Positions 7,487 to 15,543 of a stretch of 64,000 bases of DNA are shown in pieces. A model generated the notes under the pieces. That model was not told the DNA's origin, did not search any database, and saw only the letters and a program-made list of their open reading frames with translations. Each line of letters begins with the position of its first letter. Within the stretch, counting starts at the first letter, position 1. Made by a program: the position numbers and the translations under genes. This DNA is from AP-15 sp963712825. Its GTDB lineage: Bacteria; Pseudomonadota; Alphaproteobacteria; ATCC43930; CGMCC-115725. The DNA lies in assembly GCA_963712825.1 (NCBI GenBank), contig CAVQJP010000024.1:372001-436000 (forward strand), written 5' to 3'.

Positions 7487-9547
7487 TTGCCGCTCGACAT
7501 CCTGCCCAGCGTTTGCCCGCACGATTGCCCGAGCGCTTGTGCGCTCGAAGTCGAGCGCATCGACGGGAGCCGCATCGGGCGCATCCGCGGGGCTGCCTCC
7601 CAGACCTACACGCACGGCGTCGTCTGCGCCAAGGTCGCGCGCTATGCCGAGCGCCAGCATCATCCCGACCGGCTCGCGCAGCCGTTGCGCCGGGTCGGCG
7701 ACAAGGGCGTCGGCCATGCCGCGTTCAAACCGGTTTCCTGGGACGACGCGCTTGACGAGGTGGCCGAGCGGCTGACCCGCGCCGCGCAGCGCCACGGCGC
7801 CGAGGCGGTATGGCCCTATTACTATTCCGGCACGATGGGGCTGGTGCAGCGCGACGGCATCAACCGGCTGCGCCACGCGATGCGCTGGTCGCGCGAGGAT
7901 TTGACGATCTGCAGCATGCTGACCGGCACCGGCTGGATGGCCGGGGTCGGCGCGCGGCGCGGCGTCGACGGCCGCGAGATCGCCAAATCCGACCTGATCG
8001 TGGCGTGGGGCGGCAACCCGGTCTCGACCCAGGTCAACGTGATGACCCACGTGACGATGGCCCGGCGCGAGCGCGGCGCCAAGTTCGTCGTCGTCGACCC
8101 CTACCGCACCGCCAGCGCCGAGGCCGCCGACCTGCATCTCGCACCGCTTCCCGGCACCGACGGGGCGCTCGCCTGTGCCGTCATGCATGTGCTGTTCAAG
8201 GAAGGCTATGCCGACCGGGGCTACATGGCGCGCTACGCCGACGACCCCGAGGGCCTCGAAGCGCATCTCGCAACCCGCGACCCGGCCTGGGCGGCGGCGA
8301 TCACCGGCCTGCCCGAAGCCGCGATCCTCGATTTCGCCCGGCTCTACGGCCGCACCAGGCGCAGCTACATCCGCGTCGGCTACGGCTTTTCGCGCTCGCG
8401 CAACGGGTCGGCGCAGCTGTTCGCGGTGACCTGCCTGCCGACGGTGACCGGCGCTTGGGCATACGAGGGCGGCGGCGCCCTGCAATCGAACCACGGTCTG
8501 GTGGCGCTCGACCATACCCTGCTCGAAGGGCTCGACCTCCTCGACCCGTCGACCCGCATCCTCGACCAGTCGCGGATCGGCCCGATCCTCGCCGGCGACC
8601 GGCGCGACCTCGGCGACGGGCCGCCGGTAACGGCGCTGTTTATCCAAAACACCAACCCGATGGTCGTGGCACCCGAATCGGGGCGGGTGCGCCAGGGGTT
8701 TGCCCGCGCCGATCTGTTTGCCTGCGTCCACGAGCAGTTCATGACCGAGACCGCGGCGATGGCCGACATCGTCCTGCCGGCGACGACGTTTCTCGAGCAC
8801 GACGATTTTTACACCGCCGGCGGCCATACCTATTTGCAGCTGAGCCGCGCCGTTCTGCCGCCCTACGCCGAATGCCGCTCGAACCACGACGTGATCTGCG
8901 CGCTCGCCCGCCGCCTCGGCGCGCATCATCAGGGCTTTGCGATGACGCCGCTCGAACTCATTGACCATACCTTGCGCGCGAGCGGGCTGCCCGGCGTCGC
9001 CGAATTCCCCGATGACGGCTGGCTCGACTGCTGCCCGCCGTTCGAGACCGCGCATTTTCTCGACGGCTTTGGCCATGCCGACAAGAAATTCCATTTCCGC
9101 GCCGACTGGGCCGCCCTCGGCCATGACCACGCCCGGCTTTCGGCGTTTCCCGACCATTTCGCGGTCACTGATGACGGCGACCCCGAGCGGCCGTTTCGGA
9201 TGGTGGTCGCACCGTCGCGCTCGTTTTTGAACACCAGCTTCAACAACACGCCGTCCGGCATCGCCCGCGAAGGGCGCCCGACGGCTCTGATCCACCCCGC
9301 CGCCCTGGCCGGGCTCGGTCTCGCCGATGGCGACCGGGTGCGTATCGGCAACGCCAAGGGCAGCGTCGTCCTCCACGCCGGCGCCTTTACCGGATTGCAG
9401 CCGCGCGTCGTCATTGTCGAAGGGATCTGGCCCAACCACGCGTTCGAAGAGGGGATCGGCATCAACCTGTTGACCAGCGCCGACCCGGGACTGCCGCGCG
9501 GCGGCGCTGTTTTCCACGACACGTCGGTATGGCTGCGCCCGGCGTGA
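7487..9547 (+). CDS. Molybdopterin-dependent oxidoreductase of the DMSO-reductase family with one [4Fe-4S] cluster
   Basis: This 686-residue protein opens with CPHDCPSAC (C10, C14, C18) and a fourth cysteine, C47 in GVVCAKV, the [4Fe-4S] site of prokaryotic molybdopterin oxidoreductases. The central MoCo-binding domains contain DLIVAWGGNPVSTQ and ALFIQNTNPMVVAPE. The C-terminal molybdopterin dinucleotide-binding domain contains NNTPSGIAREG and GDRVRIGNAKG. No Tat or Sec signal precedes the cluster, so it is cytoplasmic. The TTG start at 7487 is chosen for GGGAG 8 bases upstream and because it leaves the usual short leader. Substrate unknown; I cannot identify the residue that ligates molybdenum. 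It is followed 9 bp later by the VWA gene. Confidence 0.88.
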   Translation: MPLDILPSVCPHDCPSACALEVERIDGSRIGRIRGAASQTYTHGVVCAKVARYAERQHHPDRLAQPLRRVGDKGVGHAAFKPVSWDDALDEVAERLTRAAQRHGAEAVWPYYYSGTMGLVQRDGINRLRHAMRWSREDLTICSMLTGTGWMAGVGARRGVDGREIAKSDLIVAWGGNPVSTQVNVMTHVTMARRERGAKFVVVDPYRTASAEAADLHLAPLPGTDGALACAVMHVLFKEGYADRGYMARYADDPEGLEAHLATRDPAWAAAITGLPEAAILDFARLYGRTRRSYIRVGYGFSRSRNGSAQLFAVTCLPTVTGAWAYEGGGALQSNHGLVALDHTLLEGLDLLDPSTRILDQSRIGPILAGDRRDLGDGPPVTALFIQNTNPMVVAPESGRVRQGFARADLFACVHEQFMTETAAMADIVLPATTFLEHDDFYTAGGHTYLQLSRAVLPPYAECRSNHDVICALARRLGAHHQGFAMTPLELIDHTLRASGLPGVAEFPDDGWLDCCPPFETAHFLDGFGHADKKFHFRADWAALGHDHARLSAFPDHFAVTDDGDPERPFRMVVAPSRSFLNTSFNNTPSGIAREGRPTALIHPAALAGLGLADGDRVRIGNAKGSVVLHAGAFTGLQPRVVIVEGIWPNHAFEEGIGINLLTSADPGLPRGGAVFHDTSVWLRPA

Positions 9548-9556
9548 GGAGGTGGA

Positions 9557-10264
9557 ATGAACGACGACGGCAAAGCGCTCCCCGCCGAACGGCGTTCGGC
9601 CGAGGTCGCCGATTTTCTTGACAAGGTCAGGCAGGCGCCGGCGCGGCCCGGCGGCGGACGCGGGCGGCTGATTTTTGCGCTCGACGCCACCGCCAGCCGC
9701 GAGCCGACCTGGGATCGCGCCTGCCAGATTCAGGGCGAGATGTTCGAGGCGACGGCGGGTTTGGGCGGGCTCGAGATCCAGCTCGTCTTCTATCGCGGCT
9801 TTGCCGAATGCAAGGCGAGCCATTGGGTGACGAGTGCGGCCGAACTGCACCGCATCATGCGCTCGGTCCGGTGCGTCGGCGGCGAGACCCAAATCGAGCG
9901 CGTGCTGAGCCACGCGATCCGCGAGACCGGCAGGCGCCGGGTCGGCGCGCTCGTCTTTGTCGGCGACGCGATCGAGGAAAAGGTTGACCGGTTGTGCCGG
10001 CTCGCCGGCGAATTGGGGCTGCTGGGCGTGCCGATCTTTTTGTTTCACGAAGGCCGCGACCCGAGCGCAGCGGCGGCGTTCAAGCAGATGGCGAGCTTGT
10101 CGCGCGGCGCCTATATGAGCTTCGACCTCGCGAGCGCCGGCCGGCTCAAGGAATTGCTGGCCGCGGTCGCAGTCTACGCCGCGGGCGGCTATCGCGCGCT
10201 CGCCGCCTACGGCGCGGGCAAGGGGGGCGAGGTGCTGCAGCTGACTTCGCAGCTAAAAGGGTGA
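9557..10264 (+). CDS. von Willebrand factor type A (VWA) domain protein
   Basis: The 235-residue protein is almost entirely one VWA-type fold. It begins after a 35-residue lead with GRLIFALDATASRE. D43, T45 and S47 give a DxTxS variant of the MIDAS metal site, with GGETQIE and FVGDAIEE further along as the other metal-site loops. No signal peptide or membrane helix is visible, so it is probably a cytosolic scaffold. AGGAGGTGGA precedes the ATG. It lies 9 bp behind the molybdopterin oxidoreductase and 9 bp ahead of the J-domain gene, suggesting one transcript. VWA proteins often assist metal insertion or complex assembly; a role in maturing the neighbouring oxidoreductase is conjecture. Confidence 0.8.
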   Translation: MNDDGKALPAERRSAEVADFLDKVRQAPARPGGGRGRLIFALDATASREPTWDRACQIQGEMFEATAGLGGLEIQLVFYRGFAECKASHWVTSAAELHRIMRSVRCVGGETQIERVLSHAIRETGRRRVGALVFVGDAIEEKVDRLCRLAGELGLLGVPIFLFHEGRDPSAAAAFKQMASLSRGAYMSFDLASAGRLKELLAAVAVYAAGGYRALAAYGAGKGGEVLQLTSQLKG

Positions 10265-10273
10265 GCGGCGGCG

Positions 10274-11005
10274 ATGCTGTTTCTGCTCGGCGGGGTCGCG
10301 GTTCTCGGCGGTTTTCTGCTGCTGGTTTACCTGTTTGTCAACGCCGACCCGGTGCGGCTCGCCCGCAAGCTCAAATGGACCGGCATCGGCCTTGCCGCCG
10401 TCGCGGTCGTCGCGTTGCTGCTGTTTCCGCCGGCCCGCGAAATCGCGGTCATGATGTTTCCGCTGGCCCTGTCGATGCCGCTGCTGTCGCGGCTGCGGCG
10501 CCTGCTCGACCGCTTCCGCGCCCCGCGCGGCGGGCAAAGCTCGTCGGTCGCGACCAATTTCCTGCGCATGACCCTTGACCACGACACCGGCACGATGACC
10601 GGGACCGTATTGCGCGGCGAGTTTGCCGGGCTGCGGATCGAGGAGATGGGGGTGGGCGACCTGTTGGCCCTGCTGCGCGAGTGCCGGGCGGCGGACGAGG
10701 AGGGCGCGCGGCTGCTCGAAGCCTATCTCGACCGGCTCCACCCCGACTGGCGCGACGAGCTTTCCGGCGGAAAGGCGGGCTCAGCGGGAGGCGGCGCAAA
10801 CGGCGACGCGCGCCCGGCGGCGGCCAGCGGCATGACCGCCGACGAGGCCTATTCGATCCTCGGCCTCGCCCGCGGGGCCAGCCGCGACCAGATCAAGGAC
10901 GCCCACCGCAGGCTGATGGTCAAGCTGCACCCCGACCACGGCGGCTCGGATTATCTCGCGACCCAGATCAACCGCGCCCGCGACGTGCTGCTCCGCGCGC
11001 GCTAG
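10274..11005 (+). CDS. Membrane-anchored J-domain (DnaJ-like) protein
   Basis: This 243-residue protein has an N-terminal helix (GGVAVLGGFLLLVYLFV), a second hydrophobic stretch around residues 36-75, a cytosolic linker, and a C-terminal J domain with the HPD motif at residues 219-221 (VKLHPDHGGSD). J domains stimulate the ATPase of a DnaK-type chaperone, and the membrane anchor places that activity at the inner membrane, as in DjlA or Pam18-like proteins. The J domain is short and ends the protein. The start at 10274 is preceded only by a weak GGTGAGCGG site. It is probably cotranscribed with the VWA gene 9 bp upstream. Confidence 0.85.
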   Translation: MLFLLGGVAVLGGFLLLVYLFVNADPVRLARKLKWTGIGLAAVAVVALLLFPPAREIAVMMFPLALSMPLLSRLRRLLDRFRAPRGGQSSSVATNFLRMTLDHDTGTMTGTVLRGEFAGLRIEEMGVGDLLALLRECRAADEEGARLLEAYLDRLHPDWRDELSGGKAGSAGGGANGDARPAAASGMTADEAYSILGLARGASRDQIKDAHRRLMVKLHPDHGGSDYLATQINRARDVLLRAR

Positions 11006-11109
11006 CCGGTTACAACGCCCCGGGGGCCGGGACCCGTTCTGCCGGTTCTCCCTCGCTTGCATTGCGGGGAAGGGGCCGGGGTCAGGGGATTTACCCCGCG
11101 AAAGCGCGC

Positions 11110-11445
11110 TCAAACGCAGTCGAAAAACGCGAAGCGTTCGCCGATCCCGAGCCCTTCGTGGTAGGCTTGGCGCAGCCTGGCGGTTTTGCCGTGCTCGGCG
11201 CAGGCGTGTTTGGCGAGCTCGGTCGCCTGATCGAGGCCGTTCATGACCCCGTCATAGCGAACCGAAACATGCGTGTCGGAACCCTCGACGATCTGCACCG
11301 GGTCGCAGGCCGTGAGCGCCAGCAACACCGCGACACAGCCAATTCCGCCGGTTCTGCGCGTTAGGTGCAACCAAGCTTTCTTGCCAATGCGCTTCTGCCG
11401 CCGGCCTAAATGCTGTATACACTGTTTATGATAGGTTGCGATCAT
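11110..11445 (-). CDS. Small putative lipoprotein of unknown function
   Basis: The minus-strand frame contains a hydrophobic segment ending in a lipobox, GGIGCVAVLLALTAC, followed by about 65 residues (SVRYDGVMNGLDQATELAKH, then FDCV at the end) that look like a small periplasmic domain. The cysteine of LTAC would be lipidated and held in the membrane. The ATG at 11445 is given as the start, but it leaves 43 residues before the hydrophobic core, too long for a signal peptide. A TTG at 11370 would give a normal lead of about 22 residues and may be the true start. No family is recognised. Confidence 0.6.
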   Translation of the reverse strand: MIATYHKQCIQHLGRRQKRIGKKAWLHLTRRTGGIGCVAVLLALTACDPVQIVEGSDTHVSVRYDGVMNGLDQATELAKHACAEHGKTARLRQAYHEGLGIGERFAFFDCV

Positions 11446-11605
11446 GATATCCCATACGCCCGGAGCCGGCTTACTGCGACGGAATTGAAAAACTCGGCCG
11501 TCAGTCTTTGCCGGTCTGTTTTGCGATGACAAGAGCCGGGCATCGCCCGCGGCGCGAAACGGCCGGCGGCTTTTCCGCGGCACCTGCACTTCGGGAGCGG
11601 CGGGC

Positions 11606-13009
11606 ATGCGCTTGAACCTGTCGCGCCAGGGGCTGGTGCCGTTTGTCGTCGCCTGCGCGATGTTCATGCAGAATCTCAATTCGACGGTGATCGCGACGGC
11701 GTTGCCGACGATCGCGCACTCGCTCGGCGAGAGCCCGTTGCGCCTCAACGTCGCGATCACCTGCTACCTGCTGAGCCTCGCCGTCTTTATCCCGATCAGC
11801 GGCTGGACCGCCGACCGCTTTGGCGCGCGCCGCGTCTTCAGTCTGGCGATTATCGTCTTTACCCTGGGCTCGATCGCCTGCGGTGTCTCGACCTCGCTGC
11901 CGGAGCTCGTCGGCGCCCGCATCCTGCAGGGAATGGGCGGCGCCTTGATGGTGCCGGTCGGGCGGCTCGTGCTGCTGCGCACCGTGCCGAAATCCGATCT
12001 CGTGCGGGCGATGTCGTTTGTCAGCGTGCCGGCGCTGATCGGCCCGGTCATGGGGCCGCCGCTCGGTGGGTTTATCGTCACCTACGCCTCGTGGCGCTGG
12101 ATTTTCTTTATCAACATCCCGATCGGGGTGCTGGGCATCGTCCTTGTCAACATGCTCGTCGGCGATCTGAAGGAGACCGGGCGGCGGCCGCTCGACCGCA
12201 GCGGCTTTCTTTTGACCGGGATTGGGCTCGCCTCGCTCGCTTTCGGTTTCGAGAATGTCGGCCGCGGTGCATTGCCGACCGTGGCGGTGATGGCGCTCTT
12301 GGCGGTCGGTGCTGCCTGCCTCGCGCTTTATGTCCGCCACGCCCGGCGGGTGTCGCACCCGATCATCGACCTCGCCTTGTTCAGAATCCCGACCTATGCG
12401 TCGGCCTCGGCCGGCGGCTTTCTGTTCCGCATGGGGTTGGGCGCATTGCCGTTTCTGCTGCCGCTGATGCTGCAGGTCGGCTTTGGGCTCAGCGCCTTGC
12501 ATTCGGGGCTGCTGACCTTCGCCAGCGCTGCCGGCGCGATGCTGATGAAGACCTCCGCGGTGAAAATCCTGCGCACCCTCGGCTTCCGCGTCGTGCTGGT
12601 CGGCGACGCCGTCATCAGCGCCGGTTTTCTGCTGGGCTACAGCCTGTTCCGGCCGTCGACGCCGCATTTCGTGATCTTCGCGGCATTGCTGGTCGGCGGC
12701 TTTTTCCGCTCGCTGCAAATGACCAGCATCAACACGCTCGGCTATGCCGACGTGCCGCCGGCGATGCTGAGCCGCGCCACCAGTCTTTCGAGCATGGCCC
12801 AGCAATTGTCGCAGACCGCCGGGATCGCCACCGCCGCCCTGCTGCTGCACACGGTCCTGACCTTGCGCGGCGGCACGAGCCTGGTCGCGGCCGATTTCTA
12901 CCCGGTCTTTGTCGGCGTCGCGATAATCTCGCTGTTGTCGGTGCCGTTCTTTCTGAAGATGGCGCCCGACGCCGGCGCCGAAGTCAGCGGCCGCGCCCCC
13001 GCGCGTTAG
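11606..13009 (+). CDS. MFS transporter of the DHA2 (EmrB/QacA) drug-exporter type
   Basis: This 467-residue integral membrane protein has about 14 hydrophobic segments. The first helix contains NLNSTVIATALPTIAHSLG and a later loop has WRWIFFINIPIGV, both hallmarks of the DHA2 family; the conserved DRFGARRVF loop lies between helices 2 and 3. These proteins export drugs, dyes or metabolites using the proton gradient; the substrate is unknown. The ATG at 11606 follows GGGAGCGGCGGGC. It stands alone with its promoter in the 160-bp gap shared with the divergent lipoprotein gene, and no membrane-fusion partner lies nearby. Confidence 0.88.
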   Translation: MRLNLSRQGLVPFVVACAMFMQNLNSTVIATALPTIAHSLGESPLRLNVAITCYLLSLAVFIPISGWTADRFGARRVFSLAIIVFTLGSIACGVSTSLPELVGARILQGMGGALMVPVGRLVLLRTVPKSDLVRAMSFVSVPALIGPVMGPPLGGFIVTYASWRWIFFINIPIGVLGIVLVNMLVGDLKETGRRPLDRSGFLLTGIGLASLAFGFENVGRGALPTVAVMALLAVGAACLALYVRHARRVSHPIIDLALFRIPTYASASAGGFLFRMGLGALPFLLPLMLQVGFGLSALHSGLLTFASAAGAMLMKTSAVKILRTLGFRVVLVGDAVISAGFLLGYSLFRPSTPHFVIFAALLVGGFFRSLQMTSINTLGYADVPPAMLSRATSLSSMAQQLSQTAGIATAALLLHTVLTLRGGTSLVAADFYPVFVGVAIISLLSVPFFLKMAPDAGAEVSGRAPAR

Positions 13010-13138
13010 CCCGTGGTGCTTCGGCGCCGCTCGCTCGGCAAAGGTGTGTCGGCGACCGGCGCCCCCTCCGGAACCGCGGGCCGAAAAGCCTTTACGCGCC
13101 TGGACGCGTCGCCGGCATCGCGATCGGCTCGGGACCAG

Positions 13139-13182
13139 AACTAATTAGCATTGACTAATTGATAAGTGTCCGCTAATTAGTT
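13139..13182 (+). promoter_or_regulatory. Candidate promoter and operator of the ArsR-type regulator gene
   Basis: A perfect 10-bp inverted repeat, AACTAATTAG (13139-13148) and CTAATTAGTT (13173-13182), encloses TTGACT at 13151-13156. A 17-bp spacer leads from this to TAATTA at 13174-13179, a plausible -35/-10 pair with the right repeat arm covering the -10. The regulator's ATG is at 13188, so transcription would begin at or next to the start codon. The arrangement fits an autorepressed ArsR promoter. The repeat is visible; the function is inferred. Confidence 0.6.
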
Positions 13183-13187
13183 CCTCA

Positions 13188-13517
13188 ATGATCGACGCTG
13201 CTCCTATCGATGTCGTCATGCGCGCACTTGCCGATCCAACGAGGCGCTCCGTGTTCGAGCGGATCGTCGGTTCCGATGAGATCACCGTTGTCGAGCTGAC
13301 GCGGGGGAGCGGCGTGACGCAGGGCGCCATTTCCCAGCATCTGAAGGCATTGAAGCGGGCTGGCCTGGTCGCCGAGCGTCCCGAGGGCCGAAACGTCCAT
13401 TACCGCGCCGAACCCAGAGGCCTGGCGCCGCTCGTCGATTGGATGAGCCACTACGGCGTCTTCTGGCGCGAGCGCTTCGCCGATCTGCGTACCCTCCTAA
13501 AGGAAATCGACCCATGA
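13188..13517 (+). CDS. ArsR-family winged-helix transcriptional regulator
   Basis: The 109-residue protein is a single winged helix. ALADPTRRSVFERI opens the domain, VTQGAISQHLKALKRAGLV is the recognition helix region, and GRNVHYRAEP is the wing. It contains no cysteine at all, so it is not a classic metal sensor. It belongs to the cysteine-free ArsR group often encoded beside SRPBCC (AHSA1) genes. It overlaps the next gene by 4 bp (ATGA). No ribosome-binding site precedes the ATG at 13188, fitting leaderless translation from the promoter just upstream. A second in-frame ATG at 13218 would still keep the domain. Confidence 0.9.
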   Translation: MIDAAPIDVVMRALADPTRRSVFERIVGSDEITVVELTRGSGVTQGAISQHLKALKRAGLVAERPEGRNVHYRAEPRGLAPLVDWMSHYGVFWRERFADLRTLLKEIDP

Positions 13518-13996
13518 ACGACAACGCGCTGAAGGCCGACACGCAGGACATCGTAATCGACGAGGTCTTTCCGCACGCGCCGCAGACGATCTGGAAAGCG
13601 CTGACGAACGGCGAGCTGATCGGCCGCTGGTTGATGGGGCCGACGGGGTTCGAGCCCGTTGTAGGAAGGCGTTTCACCTTCCAGACAACGCCGGCGGGTG
13701 CGTGGGACGGCGTCATTCAATGCCAGGTGCTGGAGGCGATCCCGAACGAACGCTTCGCCTATGCCTGGAAGGGCGGGCACGAAAGCAATGTCGGATACGG
13801 CTCACGGCTGGACACTGTCGTCACGTTCACCCTTTCCAGGGTTGCGGGGGGCACGCGCGTTCGCCTTGTCCATTCGGGCTTCGTGCTGCCAAAGAACGAC
13901 ACGGCTTTCAAGAGCATGAGCGAAGGCTGGAAGAAGGTCGTCCGAAATCTCGACGCCGTCGCGGCGGAGCAGGATTTCTCGAAAAAGCAGCGCTGA
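13514..13996 (+). CDS. SRPBCC (AHSA1/START-like) domain protein
   Basis: The 160-residue protein has the helix-grip fold signature of the AHSA1 group. It opens with DIVIDEVFPHAPQTIWKALT, continues with LIGRWLMGPTGFEPVVGRRF in the middle strands, and ends in a helix containing MSEGWKKVVRNL. The fold forms a hydrophobic cavity for small ligands, but the ligand here is unknown. Its start overlaps the ArsR stop (ATGA), so regulator and SRPBCC protein are made from one message. This ArsR-SRPBCC pairing is widespread in bacteria. Confidence 0.9.
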   Translation: MNDNALKADTQDIVIDEVFPHAPQTIWKALTNGELIGRWLMGPTGFEPVVGRRFTFQTTPAGAWDGVIQCQVLEAIPNERFAYAWKGGHESNVGYGSRLDTVVTFTLSRVAGGTRVRLVHSGFVLPKNDTAFKSMSEGWKKVVRNLDAVAAEQDFSKKQR

Positions 13997-14050
13997 CGCG
14001 CGTCGAGGATTCCCACGAAACAAGGGATCTGAACCGATAGGAGGTTAACG

Positions 14051-14842
14051 ATGCAGAACCAAGTCGTTTCGCGCGAAGAGTGGCTCAGGGAGCGGCTCGG
14101 GCTGCTCAAGGAGGAGAAGGAGCTGACCCGGCGCAGCGACGAGCTGGCGCGGCGGCGTCAGGAGCTGCCGTGGGTCCGGGTCGACAAGGAGCACCGCTTC
14201 GAGACCGATGAAGGGGGCGCCTCGCTCAAAGACCTCTTCCGCGGGCGCTCGCAGCTTCTCGTCTACCACTTCATGTTCGGGCCCGACTACACGGCGGGAT
14301 GTCCGTCCTGCTCGGCGATCGCGGACGGGTTCGACGGCTTCGCCGTCCACCTGGCGAACCACGACGTCATGCTTTGGGCCGTGTCGCGGGCGCCGCTGGC
14401 GAAGCTGCAGGCGTACAAGCGGCGGATGGGGTGGAGTTTTCCCTGGGCGTCCTCGTTCGGCAGCGACTTCAACTTCGACTTCAATGTCTCGCTCACCGAA
14501 CAGCAGCAGCGCGCGGGAAGTGTCGAATACAATTATCGGCGCGCGACGGCGCCGCAGCTGCGCGCTGGGGAGGGGACTGAGGTTCCCTCGCAAGCGACAT
14601 CCGGCGGGGCCGCCAAGGGTGCTGCGATGACCGGCACCGACGTGGCCACTTATGCGCGCGAGCGGCCGGGCATGAGCACGTTCGTGCTCGAGGACGGTGT
14701 CGCCTACCACACCTATTCCACCTTCGCCCGCGGACTGGACGGCCTCTGGGGGGCGTACCAATGGCTCGACCGCGCCCCCAAGGGGCGCAACGAGGGTGCA
14801 GGTTACTGGTGGCGCCATCACGACGAATACGACAAGCGCTGA
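14051..14842 (+). CDS. DUF899 family protein with a thioredoxin-like fold
   Basis: This 263-residue protein matches the DUF899 family. The N-terminal part has VSREEWLRERLGLLKEEKEL and ELPWVRVDKEHRFE, followed by LVYHFMFGPDYTAGCPSCSA with a CxxC pair at C84 and C87, and the C terminus is rich in aromatic residues (YWWRHHDEYD). The family is predicted to be thioredoxin-like and is often found with ArsR and SRPBCC genes, as here. AGGAGGT lies 6 bases before the ATG, one of the best ribosome-binding sites in the window. It begins 54 bp after the SRPBCC gene and probably shares its message. The reaction is not known. Confidence 0.88.
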   Translation: MQNQVVSREEWLRERLGLLKEEKELTRRSDELARRRQELPWVRVDKEHRFETDEGGASLKDLFRGRSQLLVYHFMFGPDYTAGCPSCSAIADGFDGFAVHLANHDVMLWAVSRAPLAKLQAYKRRMGWSFPWASSFGSDFNFDFNVSLTEQQQRAGSVEYNYRRATAPQLRAGEGTEVPSQATSGGAAKGAAMTGTDVATYARERPGMSTFVLEDGVAYHTYSTFARGLDGLWGAYQWLDRAPKGRNEGAGYWWRHHDEYDKR

Positions 14843-15038
14843 GCCAAGTGGCCAAAGTCGGGGTGTGGTCGGCGCAACCAGTGCCGCGATCATGCCGTGA
14901 TGGCCCCTGGCCCGGCATACGCGCCGCAGCGATAGCGCCGCCGGCGCTGTCGGCTTATCCTCGGAGCAAGCCCGCGACCCCGGCGCCCGTCCATCCTCCG
15001 CCCCGGGCGGCGCAGTCATGCCTCCATCGGAGACACCG

Positions 15039-15497
15039 ATGCAAGAAGCCCTCGTCGTCCGCCGCGAGACGCACATCCCGGCGCCGCCCGCCGCGGTGTT
15101 CGCGCTCTTGACCGATCCGGAGAAGATCCTGCGCTGGATGGGAACCGAGGCTCAGGTCGAGCCAAACCCCGGCGGGCTCTATCTCGTCAATGTCACTGGC
15201 GCCGGCTTTGCCCGCGGCTCCTTCCGCGAGGTGGTGCCGGTGCATCGCCTTGCCTACAGCTTTGGCTGGGACGGCAGCGAGACGGTGCCGCCCGGGTCGA
15301 GCCTGGTTGAGATCGACCTGATCGAGCAACCGCCGGATGGAACCCTGCTGCGCCTGACCCACAGCGGCCTGCCCAGTGCCGAGCAATGCGCCGGCCATGC
15401 GGAAGGCTGGGCGCATTACCTCGGCCGGCTGGCCGAGCTTGCCGCCGGGCGCGACCCGGGTCCGGACCCCTGGCACGGCCGCACCGGCGGCGAGTGA
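15039..15497 (+). CDS. Second SRPBCC (AHSA1-like) domain protein
   Basis: This protein of about 152 residues shows the same helix-grip plan as the gene at 13514: VVRRETHIPAPPAAVFALLT at the start, ILRWMGTEAQVEPNPGGLY in the middle, and a terminal helix with HAEGWAHYLGRL. The ATG at 15039 is preferred over one at 15018 because GGAG lies 6 bases upstream. It is separated from the DUF899 gene by about 200 bp without recognisable features, so it may have its own promoter. Ligand and function are unknown. It could be the product of an old duplication with the first SRPBCC gene. Confidence 0.88.
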   Translation: MQEALVVRRETHIPAPPAAVFALLTDPEKILRWMGTEAQVEPNPGGLYLVNVTGAGFARGSFREVVPVHRLAYSFGWDGSETVPPGSSLVEIDLIEQPPDGTLLRLTHSGLPSAEQCAGHAEGWAHYLGRLAELAAGRDPGPDPWHGRTGGE

Positions 15498-15543
15498 ACT
15501 GGTCTCCGCTCTCGATGTCGCACGTAAGCCTCTAGCGCTTTCG

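Noticed and set aside
7460..10048. An 862-codon open frame on the minus strand
   Set aside because: It lies opposite the molybdopterin oxidoreductase and VWA genes, which carry clear motifs. Its composition (rich in R, G, A, D and Q) is that of a high-GC antisense shadow and it has no recognised domain.
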